A stretch of 64,000 bases of DNA from Xenopus tropicalis (Eukaryota > Chordata > Amphibia > Anura > Pipidae): positions 65,372,222 through 65,436,221 of the forward strand of contig NC_030677.2 in the NCBI RefSeq assembly GCF_000004195.4, read 5' to 3'. The notes below the pieces were generated by a model, which saw only the letters and a list, made by a program, of their open reading frames with translations, did no database searches and was not told where the DNA came from. Shown here one piece after another: positions 1 to 12,382 of this stretch. The position numbers were made by a program, and so were the translations under genes. Each line of letters starts with the position of its first letter. Position 1 is the stretch's first letter.

Positions 1-1309
1 CCAGTGCTTATAAATGAGGCCTTTGTTTAGGGTTGTTAACACCTAATAAGGGTGAAGTCAAAATCAGTGTAGTGCATAGCTCCATGAGAGAACTTCAAAG
101 GTGACCACCTTCCCTTTTAAAGTGCTACTGCACTTTAGCCTCATCCATTGTGTTATACCATGAGCCTGTCACAAGTAGACCAGAAATTGCAGACCTGGTT
201 TTGAAGTAACACTGATTTATAATTTATACCAAGGATTTAACCTTGGGACATAATGTAATTCATCAACCTACATACCTACCCCAAACACAAAACTACACAG
301 AGGATTATTTAGCGTGCACGAATTGCTAAACCTGAGAATTGATTATAAATCCCAACTGCAGTCAAAAATAGAAGATATCTATGGTTCCATAAACAACTGC
401 TGTGGCTGCTACCTTTTCAGTTACTGTAGGTGCACATTTTGTAGCTTTTCAACAAATTACATAATGCTGTATTACAAAGTACTGATAATGCCTTCAGCAT
501 TTTACTCATGTTGTTTTTCCACTGTTCATTAACCTTAACCTGAAATAACAGGAGACATTTGCTAAATTAAGGGAGAATCAGGTTTCTAAGAAAATAACGC
601 CATTAGAAGCCAGCATGTTGCCAGTGTTGAGCTATTTAGCTAAAAATGAGCATTTACTTATATTGACAAGATTCTTCTAAGTGCTTGCTTTTAGTCGGTA
701 AAGAAAAGAAGTTAGTTCATACAAGCTCATCTCTGAAAAAGTGACTCATTTATAGAATGGAGAATTAATTTCTTTGGGTGTTTGTTGGGTAAAAAAATCA
801 GATACATCAATTTTCAGATGTACAAAAGAGTAATAAATTTCCTGGCAAGCAGTATCTTAGGGAACATGAAATGACTTTTTAACAGTTCAGTGAGCGGCAA
901 ATGGCTATTTTGTTGTATAGTAATTCCTCCGTTTTATCATCCTGACTTGCTAGTTAGAGAAAACTCCATTTTCATAAAGCCAAAAGTACATTTAGCATTG
1001 TGCTTTAGGTGGTGCCACATAAAAATGAAGACCATAAAGGTTTTATTTAAAGTGTTAAAAACAGGAGCAAGACACTATGGGGCTTTTTTTTTTATCAACT
1101 TTTTGGTTTGCAATTTGCAAATCATGGATCATGAATTTGAATTATGGTTTAAAAAGCGAGTTTTTAATATTTAAAACATGAAAAACTATGAAACATTGGT
1201 ATCTAAAAGCTTTTAGGGTCATGTAGAAGCCAATTGTAGCTGTCCTTGGCAGTCCTTGTCAAAATGTTAACTATTTAGTCAACTGGAGTTTTCCAAATAT
1301 TTTTTTTAG
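1..1309. other. AT-rich non-coding stretch, no gene seen
   Basis: Only short chance reading frames (under 100 codons) are present. They show no recognisable motif, no exon-like splice context and no repeated structure. I see nothing to annotate beyond AT-richness and homopolymer T runs near 1087-1094 and 1300-1380. Confidence 0.6.
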
Positions 1310-1495
1310 CAAAAATTATAATTTGAGGTATTTGATTTTTTTATGGGTTTATTTTCTTGCTTTTTTTATACAGATTTTTTCATAAATAAGGTAACATAAG
1401 CATTTCTTCCTTTCAATTTTGAGGTTATTTAAAGTAGAAAAGAATACAAAAATTACTCAAGCATAAATGTTGCTAAATAAGCCTCTGCATTTTGG
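1310..1495 (+). repeat. Interspersed repeat copy, 'aataagcctc' family
   Basis: The block shares ordered words with two other places in this window (about 47080-47275 and 49505-49892): ATAAATAAGGTAACA, then AAAGTAGAAAAG, then ACAAAAATT, and a terminal AAATAAGCCTC. Three dispersed copies of the same word order indicate a mobile-element-derived repeat. The class is not determined. Boundaries are approximate and the copy is diverged. Confidence 0.5.
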
Positions 1496-1656
1496 CTATT
1501 TTACACTGTCTGCACAGGCCTCTGTAGTGAATGATAGCCCTGCCCACTAAGGGCACAAGACCGCCCATAAAATATAATTGCTTGAACATAAAATTGGTAA
1601 CCCTAAATGAGGCCTCACATGTACTGGTGTTTATATTTTAAATGTTGCTAGTTAGT

Positions 1657-2235
1657 TATGTAGGGGACCATAGGGCTCTTTCCCCTGTTTCTCTGGTTAC
1701 AGACTGGAGAAAAATCTGATTGGCTGGGAGCCCCAGTTCACTTCTGGGAGAAAAGGAGGATCCAGAGAATGCCTGGATTTGGAGCCAAATCACAGGTGGG
1801 GTCAGCAGGTTATAAAGGAACCCCTGCTACAGTGCCAGCCAGAGCGAGCCAGATCCGGAGAAAGTAACCAGCTGAGTGTTCTCTGCTTTGCATCAAGATC
1901 CAGACTATAATGGGAGAGAACTGCTTAATTGCTGGTGAATGCCTTTACCTCCATGTGAGTCTCCAGTGTGTGTCCCCATGTGAGGACAGGTTTTGCTTGT
2001 GTGCTCCTCAGTGCCACTAGGTGGAGGCACTGCGCTGTAAATCCCAGTTCCCAGTATCTTTCATATGCAAAGAGAATTCAATCTACTAAAACAAGCACAG
2101 CCCAGGAAAGTGAGTGTAATCCAATTTCTGTAAAGTGTGCCAAGAAAGGGTTACAGTAACTTTTATGTTCATCGGGAACCCCCCCACCATTTCTTTAATA
2201 AATTTCTTTAATAAAGTTCTGCAAGGAAGAAAAAA
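1657..2235 (+). promoter_or_regulatory. Promoter-like block, possibly a solo LTR
   Basis: In plus-strand order there is an inverted CCAAT box (GATTGGCTGGG near 1717), a TATA-like TTATAAAGG about 95 bases later (near 1810), and two AATAAA polyadenylation signals close together (AATAAATTTC and AATAAAGTTC, about 2197-2220). CCAAT-TATA-polyA within about 500 bases and no long reading frame between is the layout of a retroelement long terminal repeat (U3-R-U5). The block begins TGTAGGGG, consistent with a TG start, but I could not identify a matching CA end or a target-site duplication. A host promoter is the alternative. This is inference from motif order. Confidence 0.35.
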
Positions 2236-3765
2236 AATATTATAGTGTAGTATATACTGAAAATTTTGAATTACCCAAGTAATTTTCACATGAAGCATCA
2301 TTTAGATTAACCACAACCAAGCAACCAGCATCTATGGAGTAGGTGGGTACTCACAAACACATGAGCATATAGTACATATCAATTAATGCAGATCCTCAGT
2401 TTTTAGTTCTGGCTTCCTATACGCACCTTTCTTGATTGTTAAGAGAATGCAAGTCAAAATTTAAAAAGCATACTGCCCAATTGTCCTCCTATTGTTTAGT
2501 AAAAACGCCACACTTTTGGCTCACTTAATCAAATATTTACTCAGTCACACTTTTCTAGAACAGGCAGCCATCTCTAAAAAGGTATTCTCCCTTCCTTTCC
2601 CTCCTTGCTTCATACTGCACATGTGTTTCATTCCCTCCCCCCTCCCCTCTGCCAGATCCGCTTCTGATTGGCTGGTGGGCATGTGTAGCTCAGAACAGGA
2701 GACAGGATCAAGTTACACACATGCTCAGAGAATAGGAAGGCTGCCACTGGCACCTACAGGAAGGGGAGAGAGATTTCAGTGATATCACTGTAATCTTCAC
2801 ACTGCTGTAGGCTGCCAGCACCATATCTCAGAGAAGCAAGCAGGGATCTGGGAATTAAGATATGCAGTAAGTACTTAAAAAGAATGCCTTTAGACTTACT
2901 TTTAATTTATATTAACCTTTCATTGTGCTTTAAAATCAAAAGTGTCCATCAAGTAAGACACCTCCCAATGGATGCACTCTGGAATTAGTGTCAGACTGTA
3001 AGTGCAAAGAACATCTTTGGACAGAATACGCACAACTAGTGCATACATTTTTGCAAAACCGCAACTGTGGTAGTAAATTAGCTCTATTATTATTTTCTTT
3101 TTATATATTCTTGAAGCAAAAATGTGAAAAAAACATTTTTTTATCTGATTTTCCTCATGTGACAGTTTTGAAACAGAGCTTTTCAAAGAGAGTGAAATGG
3201 ATTTTTTTGTAGAACTGCATAAAATGATATGTCTTCTTCTTTACCACTAACCAAGCCACTTAAAACCATTTTTTAAATTTCCATGTGCCCACTCAGATAT
3301 GGCTTTGTACAATTGAGAAGCATGGAATGCTTTAAGCCTACTTTAAACTATTTGCATCCTTGAGGGCTGAGTATCTATTGCAGCTAGAGAGCAGGCTGTG
3401 TTCCAGAAATAACATCTAAACAAACACATACAGCATTTATAGGCCATACATAGGAACAAAGGAAGTACAGTTTTTCCATTAGTTGCACTATTTCTATTCC
3501 TGTTTCTTAGGGGGCTACAACTGTTATATTTAACAAAGCATTTCTCTCCAGCATTACAGGCTGACATTTAGAAATGATCCAACTGTATTAAACTGGATAA
3601 AGAACCTGCCACATTTGTCTGGTCTAATACAATTCAGCTTGGGAATTCAGTTCAACAATGGTAGTTGTGCTAAATAAGTTTTTTGTGAGTTTACTAACTA
3701 ACTGTAAAATCTTGATACAAAACAAAGGTTGACCACTGATCTGGATTGTCAATCCGTAAATTCTG
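2236..3765. other. Non-coding stretch with a CCAAT-containing repeat-like segment
   Basis: No gene is visible. Between about 2630 and 2850 the composition becomes GC-richer and contains CTGATTGGCTGG and a short palindrome-like AGTGATATCACT. It resembles the interior of Xenopus-type repeats, but no ends were found. The remainder is AT-rich and featureless. Confidence 0.4.
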
Positions 3766-3768
3766 TAA

Positions 3769-3851
3769 GGGCTCTGGCACACGGGGAGATTAGTCGCCCG
3801 CGGCAAAACTCCATGTTCGCGGGCGACTAATCTCCCCCTGTGCCAGAGCCC
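3769..3851. mobile_element. 83-bp hairpin MITE, TAA-flanked (Harbinger-like)
   Basis: Terminal inverted repeats of about 34 bp begin GGGCTCTGGCACACGGGGAG and fold onto the right end, leaving a short loop around AAAACTCCATG. The element is flanked on both sides by TAA (3766-3768 and 3852-3854), the 3-bp TWA-type duplication expected of PIF/Harbinger elements. The same left end starts the 210-bp element at 10787, so this looks like an internally deleted relative. It is non-autonomous with no coding capacity. Confidence 0.8.
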
Positions 3852-4064
3852 TAAGATGCCATAGACAGCTGCTACTTAGTGGGCTGTTTTGACCTCTGTG
3901 TGCTTGAAATGCCAGGGCCTATTTTGAATCACAGCCTGGGCCTGGTTGACTGTATAATGCAAATGTAAAAGTTCTAAATATCAGCAAGTATTATAATGTC
4001 TTCCTCTGCTTAAAAGTGCCTAAACCTTTTACTGTTTTTTCTACATCTTAAGAATAAAGTCTAA

Positions 4065-4482
4065 GGGGCAGATTCATCAAAGTACGAGTTTGAATCCCGA
4101 AATGGGTAAAATTCTGATTAGATCCGATAATTTCTGATGACTGGAAATCTCATGAAAATGCTAACGAAAAAAATCGTAATAGTCACGATAATAATGTACT
4201 GGCAATCCAAAAGTCATTAAATTTTCATATCCGAATGATCATAAACGGCAGGGAAACCTTTCTGAATTTAATCCTTCTGTGCGTGATTTTGGAAGCCTCC
4301 CATAGGACTCAATGGCACTCTGCAGCTCCAACCTGACCCAAGGAAAGTCATGATAATGAAGCTTGAATAAATCCGAAGCTTTTGTACTTGTTGAGACAAA
4401 TACGATTTTGTCGCGTAAATTTTGACGCACAGTACGAAAACGTTTGTATTTGGATTCAATCGTACTTTAATGAATGTGCCCC
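4065..4482 (-). mobile_element. MITE with conserved core, TAA-flanked
   Basis: Ends are GGGGCAGATTCAT and ATGAATGTGCCCC, flanked by TAA on both sides (4062-4064, 4483-4485). The interior contains, on the minus strand, a core also found at about 14880-14950 and 25160-25235 (GACTTTCCTTGGGCCAGG, then TTGGAGCTGCAG). The TAA duplication suggests PIF/Harbinger mobilisation. No transposase is encoded. Confidence 0.75.
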
Positions 4483-4826
4483 TAAGACTAAAGCAACTGG
4501 ACTTACTAAGTAATCTTGAAAATGTTTCACCATTTATGCCGGATGCTTCTCAAGTTGAACTAAGTTATGTTCCAATGGGTGGTCAATATCAAACAGCAAA
4601 TACTGATCAGTAGCTTTATAATTCACTATTCAGGTTTCTCCACTTTTTGATGTTAGTATTTTACAGTCCTAAAATGCCAGTTTGTTGCTTTTTCCAACTT
4701 TACTTGTAAGCTTGACATTCTTGTCCATTGAGGTTTAATTGGAAAAACCTTTCTACAACACAATCCAATGTCTTTTAAACCAAACAACACACTGAGACAG
4801 AATCTGGTACACCCAAACAACACCTA

Positions 4827-5007
4827 GGGATATATTTATCATGCTGTGTAAAAGTGGAGTAAAGTATTACCGGTGATGTTGCTCATAGTAGTCGGATGAT
4901 TTGCTGTTTTTCTAACTGTTGAAATCCAATTGCTGATTAGTTGTCCTTGGCAACATCAACAGTAATACTGTACACCACTTTTTACACAGTATGATAAATA
5001 TACCTCC
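4827..5007. mobile_element. MITE with ~55-bp terminal inverted repeats
   Basis: The left end GGGATATATTTATCATGCTG and the right end (reverse complement GGAGGTATATTTATCATAC) match imperfectly over about 55 bp, including GTGTAAAA, AGTATTAC and GATGTTGC words. The flank is TA or TTA/CTA, so the target duplication is ambiguous and the superfamily is left open (Tc1/mariner or Harbinger). It has no coding capacity. Confidence 0.65.
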
Positions 5008-5009
5008 TA

Positions 5010-8000
5010 ATCACAAGCAAAGTAATGTGGTATATACTGCCCAGTATAGTGAAGAAATGTCTACATTGGGGGAGATTAAACAACCACTCAGTAAGGGCAT
5101 GGCTGAACATAGAAGGGCGAATTCTCCAGGACAAGACTCAGTAGTCTAAAGGAAAAGGACACTATTTTTAGGACAGCAATGTGCATATGTCAGATGTTTT
5201 GAAAAAGGTGTAAGGCCAGAGGAACAATTTAAAATAAAATCCATACTCTGGGCCCCCCCTGTAAAAAATTCTTCAGAGGGGCCTGGCACAGAGAAGACTC
5301 ATGCCAAAAAAATCAAAAGAGAGATCACTTCATTTGCAAATCAATAACTGATAGTGTGTTTATTCCATGTGTTGACACCATGAACACCCTCCACAACGTT
5401 TCGCGGAGGGGGGGGCATTGTGTTACCCAGTCCCTTCCACAGGTGCAGAGAAGACTCACCCAGTCTGACTTGGCCCCCGTGCCTGCTGGCATATAAATGC
5501 CCACCCACTCTCCTACCTGAGAGCCGGCGTGGAGTAGAGATTTATATGCAGTAATGCATGAAGCAGACCCCACGACCTCCTTGTCCCCCATGCCCAGGGT
5601 CTGCTTCCTCTATTGTTACATCACTACTAACCCTGCAGTTTTCACAACAATTCACCCACTCAGTCATGTAACTTGAAAAATGAACGTCTGCCTCAATAAG
5701 ATTCATGGTACCATTGTGACCGGATTATACTTTCAGACCTCTATGTGTTTCAGCTAATTTAATAAGTTCAATGAAACAGTTGTGATTGGATTTGGATGAC
5801 TGTATTACCCTTAAGATTAATGTTAATATTAGGGCTGATTACTGTATTACCCTCAGTTGAACTAAGGAAGCCACATGGATGAGTAGTGAAATGTCTTCAG
5901 AATTACTTAACCGGTCCTGTTACTTTAAACTTGAGACTAATAAATACTATTTATTATGAGCTGTGTAAATAAAAACCCTCACAGGCATTTCCCCTTATTT
6001 TTTTACATAATCAGTTGAGTTAAATAAAATACCCCAGGTTTAACCCTAATGATGGTCTAATCATCTTAGAAAGAGATGGGGTAGCATGTGCCCAGGTGAG
6101 AAGTGACCTTCCGTACACTGACCCCAGACTACAAACTTTGAGGTCTTTTAACAAAATCAAGTGTGTACTTACAACACTCTGCATAGGACAACAAATGGGC
6201 TGTACAATATACTATACTATAGCATTAACACATCAAAAATCAGGTTTCTAAAAAAAGTCAGTTTATGCTTCTGCAATCCAACTAATATCAAGAAAATGTT
6301 AATAGATCTGTGGAAACTCTGTATTCAATTCAGCTGGCAAAAGGGACTGTGGAAATATGAATTTTTAATCCAGGAACCATTCCATCTGGAATCAATTTGC
6401 TCATCACAGCCTTATGCTCAATGCAGACAATTAATGTGCAGGCTCTGTTTTGATTAACTGATCACAAATCCAGGGCTGCTTGCCAGCATACATACACCAA
6501 CTTATTTAGTTAAACCATCAGCTAAATAAATAGAAAGATAATCACTAAATACAGTTTTAAATGTCAGATTCTAAATATAAAAGAAAGGCTATCATATGAC
6601 TCCAGATTATAATTTATGAACCAGCAAATAACAGGATATCATATAAAATGCATACTGCACTGAAGGTGTGACAACACTATATTGGTTTTGGAAAGAATTA
6701 AAATGACAGGAAATGTTGTTATCTATTTAACCCCCATCATGATTGCTTGTCTGCATTATGTCTTGTGTTTCATTTATTCTGTTCCCCTGGAAACTAATCC
6801 ATAATTATGTCCTTCGGCCAACCCTAAAACATTTTCTCCTCAGCAAAACTAATGAGCAAAATAATAACAGCTTTAACGCCTCTATTGAGTGGGAAACACA
6901 GATTAAGGTATGCTAACAAGTCAATTATTGTTCCTTTAAATAATGGAACCTTGCTCTGAATTTTCCCTTTTATTATGCTTATCCTCATACACCAGCTGTA
7001 CCGCGTATGAACCTTATCAGCTGCAGTGTGTGTGCCTTTTTATCATATAAATTGCACTTTATATTCAGGTTATAGAGCCAGCTAAGTATTTTAAGCATTG
7101 GACAGCTGATGCTGGCAATTCATTCAGCCATACTTCATTTTACTTTATATTGCAGTGTATGTGAGCATCTGTCCTATTTTGCTGAAGGCCTTTTCGTAAA
7201 GGTCACTTACACTCTGCCCTCTTCTGCCTTTTCCTATGCTTATCTGCACTCTGCTATTGCATTTCATTTACAGCCATCTACACTATAATGATATGATGTT
7301 ATTTTTAGCCTTTTAGTTCTTAGCCTCTTGTCTTTCACTTTCCCCTGTATTTTTCATTTTGCTTTTTTCTGTTTGTTTGTTTTTTTTTTCTTTTTCTAAT
7401 CTGGCTAGTCATTTTTCAGATTCTGGCTGTTAGAAGGGCATCCATAAAGTTGAAATGAAAATAAGATGCAAATCCCAAACTCCCCTTAACAGATGGGATA
7501 GAAAATTGAGCTGCCATTGTTTGATCTCATCTCCTTTATCCTCTGTATGCGCTGATCAATGCCCAACCATCATCTGCATGTAATAAGAGTAGGAAATATT
7601 TCCATCTCGGTTTGGTCTCTTAGCCCAGGCTGTCACTGCTGTCACAACCACCAAATACTGTATTGGCTTTTCATTTTCACATGCTAAGCACATGTCTTGT
7701 ACTTTGGCTGACATTTAGGATATCTCTGAAAAAAATGGAATTTATTTAGGATTTTACTGTAACCATATTAGAAACTGTTTCTGTAATAACTACCAAAAGC
7801 AGGCACATTTTAGTTGCTTCTCTTTCTGATCATTACTTTTCAAGTTGGTGCCTTTATGGTGATATTACTGTGTCCCTGCTTAATATGCACAAACATGCAC
7901 AGACACTAGCACTAGCTTCAAGCAAAATTCTCCTGGCTCATAGTCAAAGTCCAGTAAAGCTTAAAGGTCAATTAAAGCCTGTAAATTATTGGAATAAAAA

Positions 8001-8260
8001 ATGATTTAGCTTCTAAATCATAATTAGTGCTCACCAAAAGTGAATATCTAAGAGAATACCCTCTGTTGTTTTATATCTTTTTTTAGCTCTGAACTGCTGT
8101 TGATGTTTATGCTTGGGTGCTTTCCAGCATAGTATAGTCATAGACTAAGGACAACAACTTCATAAGCAAATAGGGGTTCTGGGAGAATAGGATTGGAATT
8201 CCAGTGCAGGAGACTTAACATTTTTCCCTTTCATGACTCCTGATTTTACCCATCTACACA
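5010..8260. other. Unique-looking non-coding DNA, no gene seen
   Basis: No reading frame with recognisable protein features occurs. A short stem (CCCTCCAC ... GCGGAGGG, about 5389-5412) surrounds AACGTTTCGC, a word common in frog repeats. The interval 6770-7720 is free of recognisable repeats and has a texture of varied, AT-rich, homeodomain-type words (TAATTA, GATTA, AATTATG). This would suit conserved non-coding DNA but is not proof of it. Confidence 0.45.
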
Positions 8261-8263
8261 CCC

Positions 8264-8740
8264 TGGGCCAGATTTATTAAATTTTTATTATGTCCATAAG
8301 GGCAGTGGGCAACTTGCGCTTTTCCCCGCAGTAAGTTGCATCAAAAACCACTTTCCTTAAAGGTACCTGCATCAAACTCTTCACACTTCCCAATAGTTGC
8401 ACTGCTCAGTCCTTTCTGCTTTTCATTAGGAATCTGTGCACCTTTCTTATTGATGCAGGGGTACACTTGCTCCTATGTAATTGGGGCAGATGTAATTTGC
8501 ACACAAAACAATGGAAATTACGCCATGAACAAAAGAAATGACTCCAGGCAGACATATAATATTTGGCAAATCAGATGCAGCTGTGGTAAGCACAGACCAA
8601 TTGCATCAAGAGAATCATCCATTTGTGTCCATAACAATGCCAGAATTCTGAGAAAGAACTGTTCATTATGGGAAAAAATCACAGCGATTACGTTCAAAAT
8701 TGCACTTTGCTCACTTCCTCTTGGTAAGTAAATGCACCCT
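8264..8740 (+). repeat. Interspersed repeat, family shared with 18421-18865
   Basis: The ordered words GCAGTGGGCAACTTGC, TTGATGCAGGGG, GCATCAAGAGAAT, CCATTTGTGTCCA and TTGGTAAGTAAATG recur in the same order on the opposite strand at 18421-18865. The ends resemble GGGCACATTTACTTA-type termini of frog MITEs. A 131-codon reading frame across it is accidental, because the other copy does not preserve it. The transposon class is undetermined. Confidence 0.7.
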
Positions 8741-9059
8741 AGTTACTTTATAGAGATCTGTTTGGGGGATTGTCTGAAAAACTGGGAGAAAGTCTAATAG
8801 GATGGGATTCACAGAATTCAAGAGAACTGGTGCAGCTCTTATGAAGTATTAAATGGCAGTAGATAACTGGAAAAAGTAATGAGTGGTTTGGTGAATATTT
8901 GAAGGCAAGCTTACAGATAAAGGATGGGGCATATTTGGGAACTGCTTTGAACATCTGATGAAACAAATGATGATACAAATTCATTAGTGAGGTAATATTT
9001 CCTGTCTTACACTACATTAAATGGGTAATGAAGCTGAAACATATACGTAATGAATGTGC

Positions 9060-9063
<4 letters not shown>

Positions 9064-9096
<33 letters not shown>
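9064..9096. repeat. (TA)n microsatellite
   Basis: An uninterrupted TA dinucleotide run of about 33 bases, self-complementary and likely length-polymorphic. Confidence 0.95.
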
Positions 9097-9099
<3 letters not shown>

Positions 9100-10650
9100 A
9101 TATTGGCTGCAGAAGAAATATAGTTTAAAAATCTGTTGTATTTGATGTATTTATTAATATAATACAGCCTTAGGAAACATTTAGCCAAAAGGCTTGAATT
9201 TGCAATTTTGCTTTTTTGATCTGGTTCTGCAAAATCAATGTTTTTTCAGTAAATACTGTAGGAAGCTTGTCCCTAATGATAACAAATGGATGGATCGTCT
9301 ATGCTATGCCCTGACCTACACTCATAAAGCTATAACAGACAGCATTACAGAGTATCCATGAGAAGTACCTTCTAGGAGTTCCATAAAAGCTGTGAAGATG
9401 TGCCACTGAGACAGAATATAGAGTAAGACTCCTGTTAGGGGAGAGCTAAGAAATCTGCTGGTGATGTAAATAAAATACAGAGGTCATCTCAATTTTATTT
9501 AAGCCTTTACATTTTAAATTGTTTGCGATTGGTATAAGTGGCTCATTAAAGGGCAAGTTAACATCAATAAAGATCTCTGATGAATGTGTGCATCTGTGGA
9601 GGAGAGGTAGCTGGTCTCTGATGCTGGGTAATGTCACTCACTCACTATTTGTCAAAATAGCATCCAAAAATGGGATTCTTAATGATTTCAGAACCCTGTT
9701 CTGCTCAAAGACCAATATTCAAAATAATAATAAACCAAAATAAGCAGAAACCACTAAAATGTATTGTGTGTAAATGACCAGGGTTGCAATATGAGATCTT
9801 GGTCCCCATGCAAGTAAATGGTAGGGCCCCCACAATGGTGGGTCATTTGTAAGTTATACGAAGCCCAGATGTCACCTTGCCTAATGGAGAATAGGGCCCC
9901 TACAATTAAATTAACACCTTTTATCATTTATGTTCCCCTCACCATTTTGGTGTAAATGCCCAATATATTCAGATATTCCATATTATGTAAGAAAAACCCT
10001 TCTCTGAACCCTACTCTGACATGCGTGACATAGTCTTAACCACTGATCTTTTGCAGATTTGGAAACAGAATGGAACAATGGTATGAGGACCAGTGACCCC
10101 ATGTATCTCTTAGTGCTTGTATGATGTATATAAAAAAAACTGATTTTACAAATTGTATATTTTAGTTGCTATTATTTATTTCAAGTCTGTGGCTCTTCAA
10201 ATTTTGTGGGCCTCTGAATCCCCTCTCATTTGCTTATGTATATAGGCATGTGATAGTGGTTCTTAGGCAGCAAACTACCTTGGGCTGCTGTTGCAGACTC
10301 TTCTTTAACTTACTATCCATCTATCGTGCCAACACTTTGGGACCAGGATTACAGCAGCAAAGGGCAGGCAATAGGGACGGGGTCCTTTGCATCCCTTGCC
10401 AGTGCTCCCTAACCTGTGCATCTGAATAAAGCCTAAATTAAGGGGCAAAGGAAGGGACACCTACGTGCTTCTCCTGCATGCCCCTCATGAATACAGCTTT
10501 GTCAAATGCAGACAGGCCTTAGCTCTCCATTCTGGAGATCAAAAACCTGCACCCAAAGGGTGAAAATATGCAAATATCATGGCTGTTTTCACCCATTTTA
10601 TGGACTTTGCATCCTGCTTTACACTTTGTAAATGATCCCTTACATAACTG
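9100..10650. other. Non-coding stretch, no gene seen
   Basis: Only short chance frames. A GGGCCCC-containing segment at about 9780-9910 may be an old repeat, but I found no second copy in the window. Confidence 0.5.
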
Positions 10651-10655
10651 TGAGA

Positions 10656-10780
10656 CCCAACATAGGTAAACACACAAAAAACACTACCCAACATAGGTAA
10701 ACACACAAAAAACACTACCCAACATAGGTAAACACACAAAAAACACTACCCAACATAGGTAAACACACAAAAAACACTAC
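10656..10780. repeat. 31-bp tandem repeat, four copies
   Basis: The word CCCAACATAGGTAAACACAC starts at 10656, 10687, 10718 and 10749, exactly 31 bases apart, with nearly identical units each containing an A-run. The array ends immediately before the TAA target site of the MITE at 10787. Confidence 0.93.
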
Positions 10781-10786
10781 CTCTAA

Positions 10787-10996
10787 GGGCTCTGGCACAC
10801 GGGGAGATTAGTCGCCCGCGACAAAACTCCCTGTTCACGGGCGACTAATCTCCCCGAGTTGCCTTCCCCTGCCATCCCACCGGCGAGAATGTAAGTCGCC
10901 GGTGGGATGGCACACACAGCGGCGCGATTTCCCGAAATCGACGAAAAAGACTTGCAACATGTTCGCGGCGACTAATCACCCCGTGTGCCAGAGCCC
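10787..10996. mobile_element. 210-bp MITE, TAA-flanked (Harbinger-like)
   Basis: Outer inverted repeats begin GGGCTCTGGCACACGGGGAG and are flanked by TAA at 10784-10786 and 10997-10999. Inside is a second perfect-looking hairpin around GCCATCCCACCGGCG / CGCCGGTGGGATGGC (about 10872-10914). It is the same family as 3769-3851, which shares the first ~70 bp. It is non-autonomous. Confidence 0.85.
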
Positions 10997-10999
10997 TAA

Positions 11000-12194
11000 C
11001 AGCTTTGGTTTTATGAATTTACATTTCTATTGGAAAACAAGTAAAAGTAAAATCTACTTTGAAGCTGAGCTGAAAGCTACTTATTATAAGACTTATTGCA
11101 AATGGAGAAATAATTCTTTACTTTTCAAATTCTCTGTAACTTAAATAACATTTCTGAACTGGGTTATTCTTACATTTTTAATTTGGTTATCCATTTTGGG
11201 GAATTTCAAATTTTTGCTGGTAAATGATAGCAGCATTGTATAAATATAACAAAATGAATTGTATTTAATGATAGGATGGGAGCATGGGCAAAGTGTTTAC
11301 CGAATGGCCACATTTTTCAAAGCAAATCAACGTGTCAGTTTGTCAGAAAGTGTTTGACTCTTTTGTGCAGTAAAACATTGTTTTGTTAGGGGTCGAACAC
11401 CCCACTGAACTGCTAATTCTCACAAATGAATAAGACATGCCTTGAAATCATGCCATTTGGGGGCCACTGTTTCAGAAAATCACCACCGTCAAGATTTTTT
11501 CTATTATAACGGGAATTACTTTTTTCCTCCATTCATAAATATAAAAAAATATGCTTAAAGATACTGTTGCTCATAATAGGAAGCCTTTATACTGTATTGT
11601 CTATTTAAATAACAATAGCTTATACTTTTCTTAAACAAGCGTGTATTTTCTTAATTAAGAGCTTAAAGTAACATTTATTGGTTTGCTGCTTGCATCTATT
11701 TATTACAGAATATTGGTTTTGCTTAGCTGTGATGGCCTGAGTATTTATATTACCTTTGAGTAATTATAGAGTATTATTCCCTAGATTTTTGCAATAGGGG
11801 TTATGATCTTACAGTATATTAGATTTTTATCTTAAAAAAAACATTTATAATGCACTTTGTTGTGTTATTAAGCCTATAAATAAATGAAATGTTATTTCAT
11901 TCCTGACATTTATTGCTTTTTAATGTGTGCCAATGAAGTTGTTTTTGATAATGAAGCCTTTATTTCTCCCTTTATGGTTAGAAAGAGAATTTCTGTGACT
12001 TTAGATGTTTGATAGATAAATTTGGTCAAAATTAAAATGTGCATCAAATATCCTGGGAAGACTAAGTCATGGTATACAATGGACCGTGTATTAATGTGGT
12101 GCTGCATTATTGTAGTAAACCTTTGGAAGCTTTTAGAGCTGCACAGTCTATTATCCGGTCTGGAATTCAGTTTTCTCTCCTTTCTGAATTGTTA
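11000..12194. other. AT-rich non-coding stretch, no gene seen
   Basis: No recognisable coding or repeat structure. A segment around 11640-11900 is very AT-rich with several TAAT-type words but no motif that supports a call. Confidence 0.5.
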
Positions 12195-12372
12195 CCATTG
12201 GCCATTTATCAACACCAGGCAACTTTGTCCATGGACAATAACCAATGGCAATCAATCAAATTGTTGCATTTATTGTTCTACCTGCACCTGGCTCAAAAAG
12301 CCAATTACTGATTGGTTGCTATTGGATACTGCCTAGGTGCAAATTTGACCAGTGTTGATAATTGATCCATTT
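12195..12372. repeat. Probable MITE remnant
   Basis: CCATTTATCAACACCAGG near the left and GTGTTGATAATTGATCC near the right are inverted relatives. CCAATGGCAA and TTGGTTGCTATTGG form an internal pair. The layout is that of a decayed inverted-repeat element lying directly against the next MITE at 12383. Ends are uncertain. Confidence 0.4.
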
Positions 12373-12382
12373 ATAAGCCTAA

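Noticed and set aside
8336..8731. 131-codon plus-strand frame
   Set aside because: It lies inside an interspersed repeat. The inverted copy at 18421-18865 has no equivalent frame.
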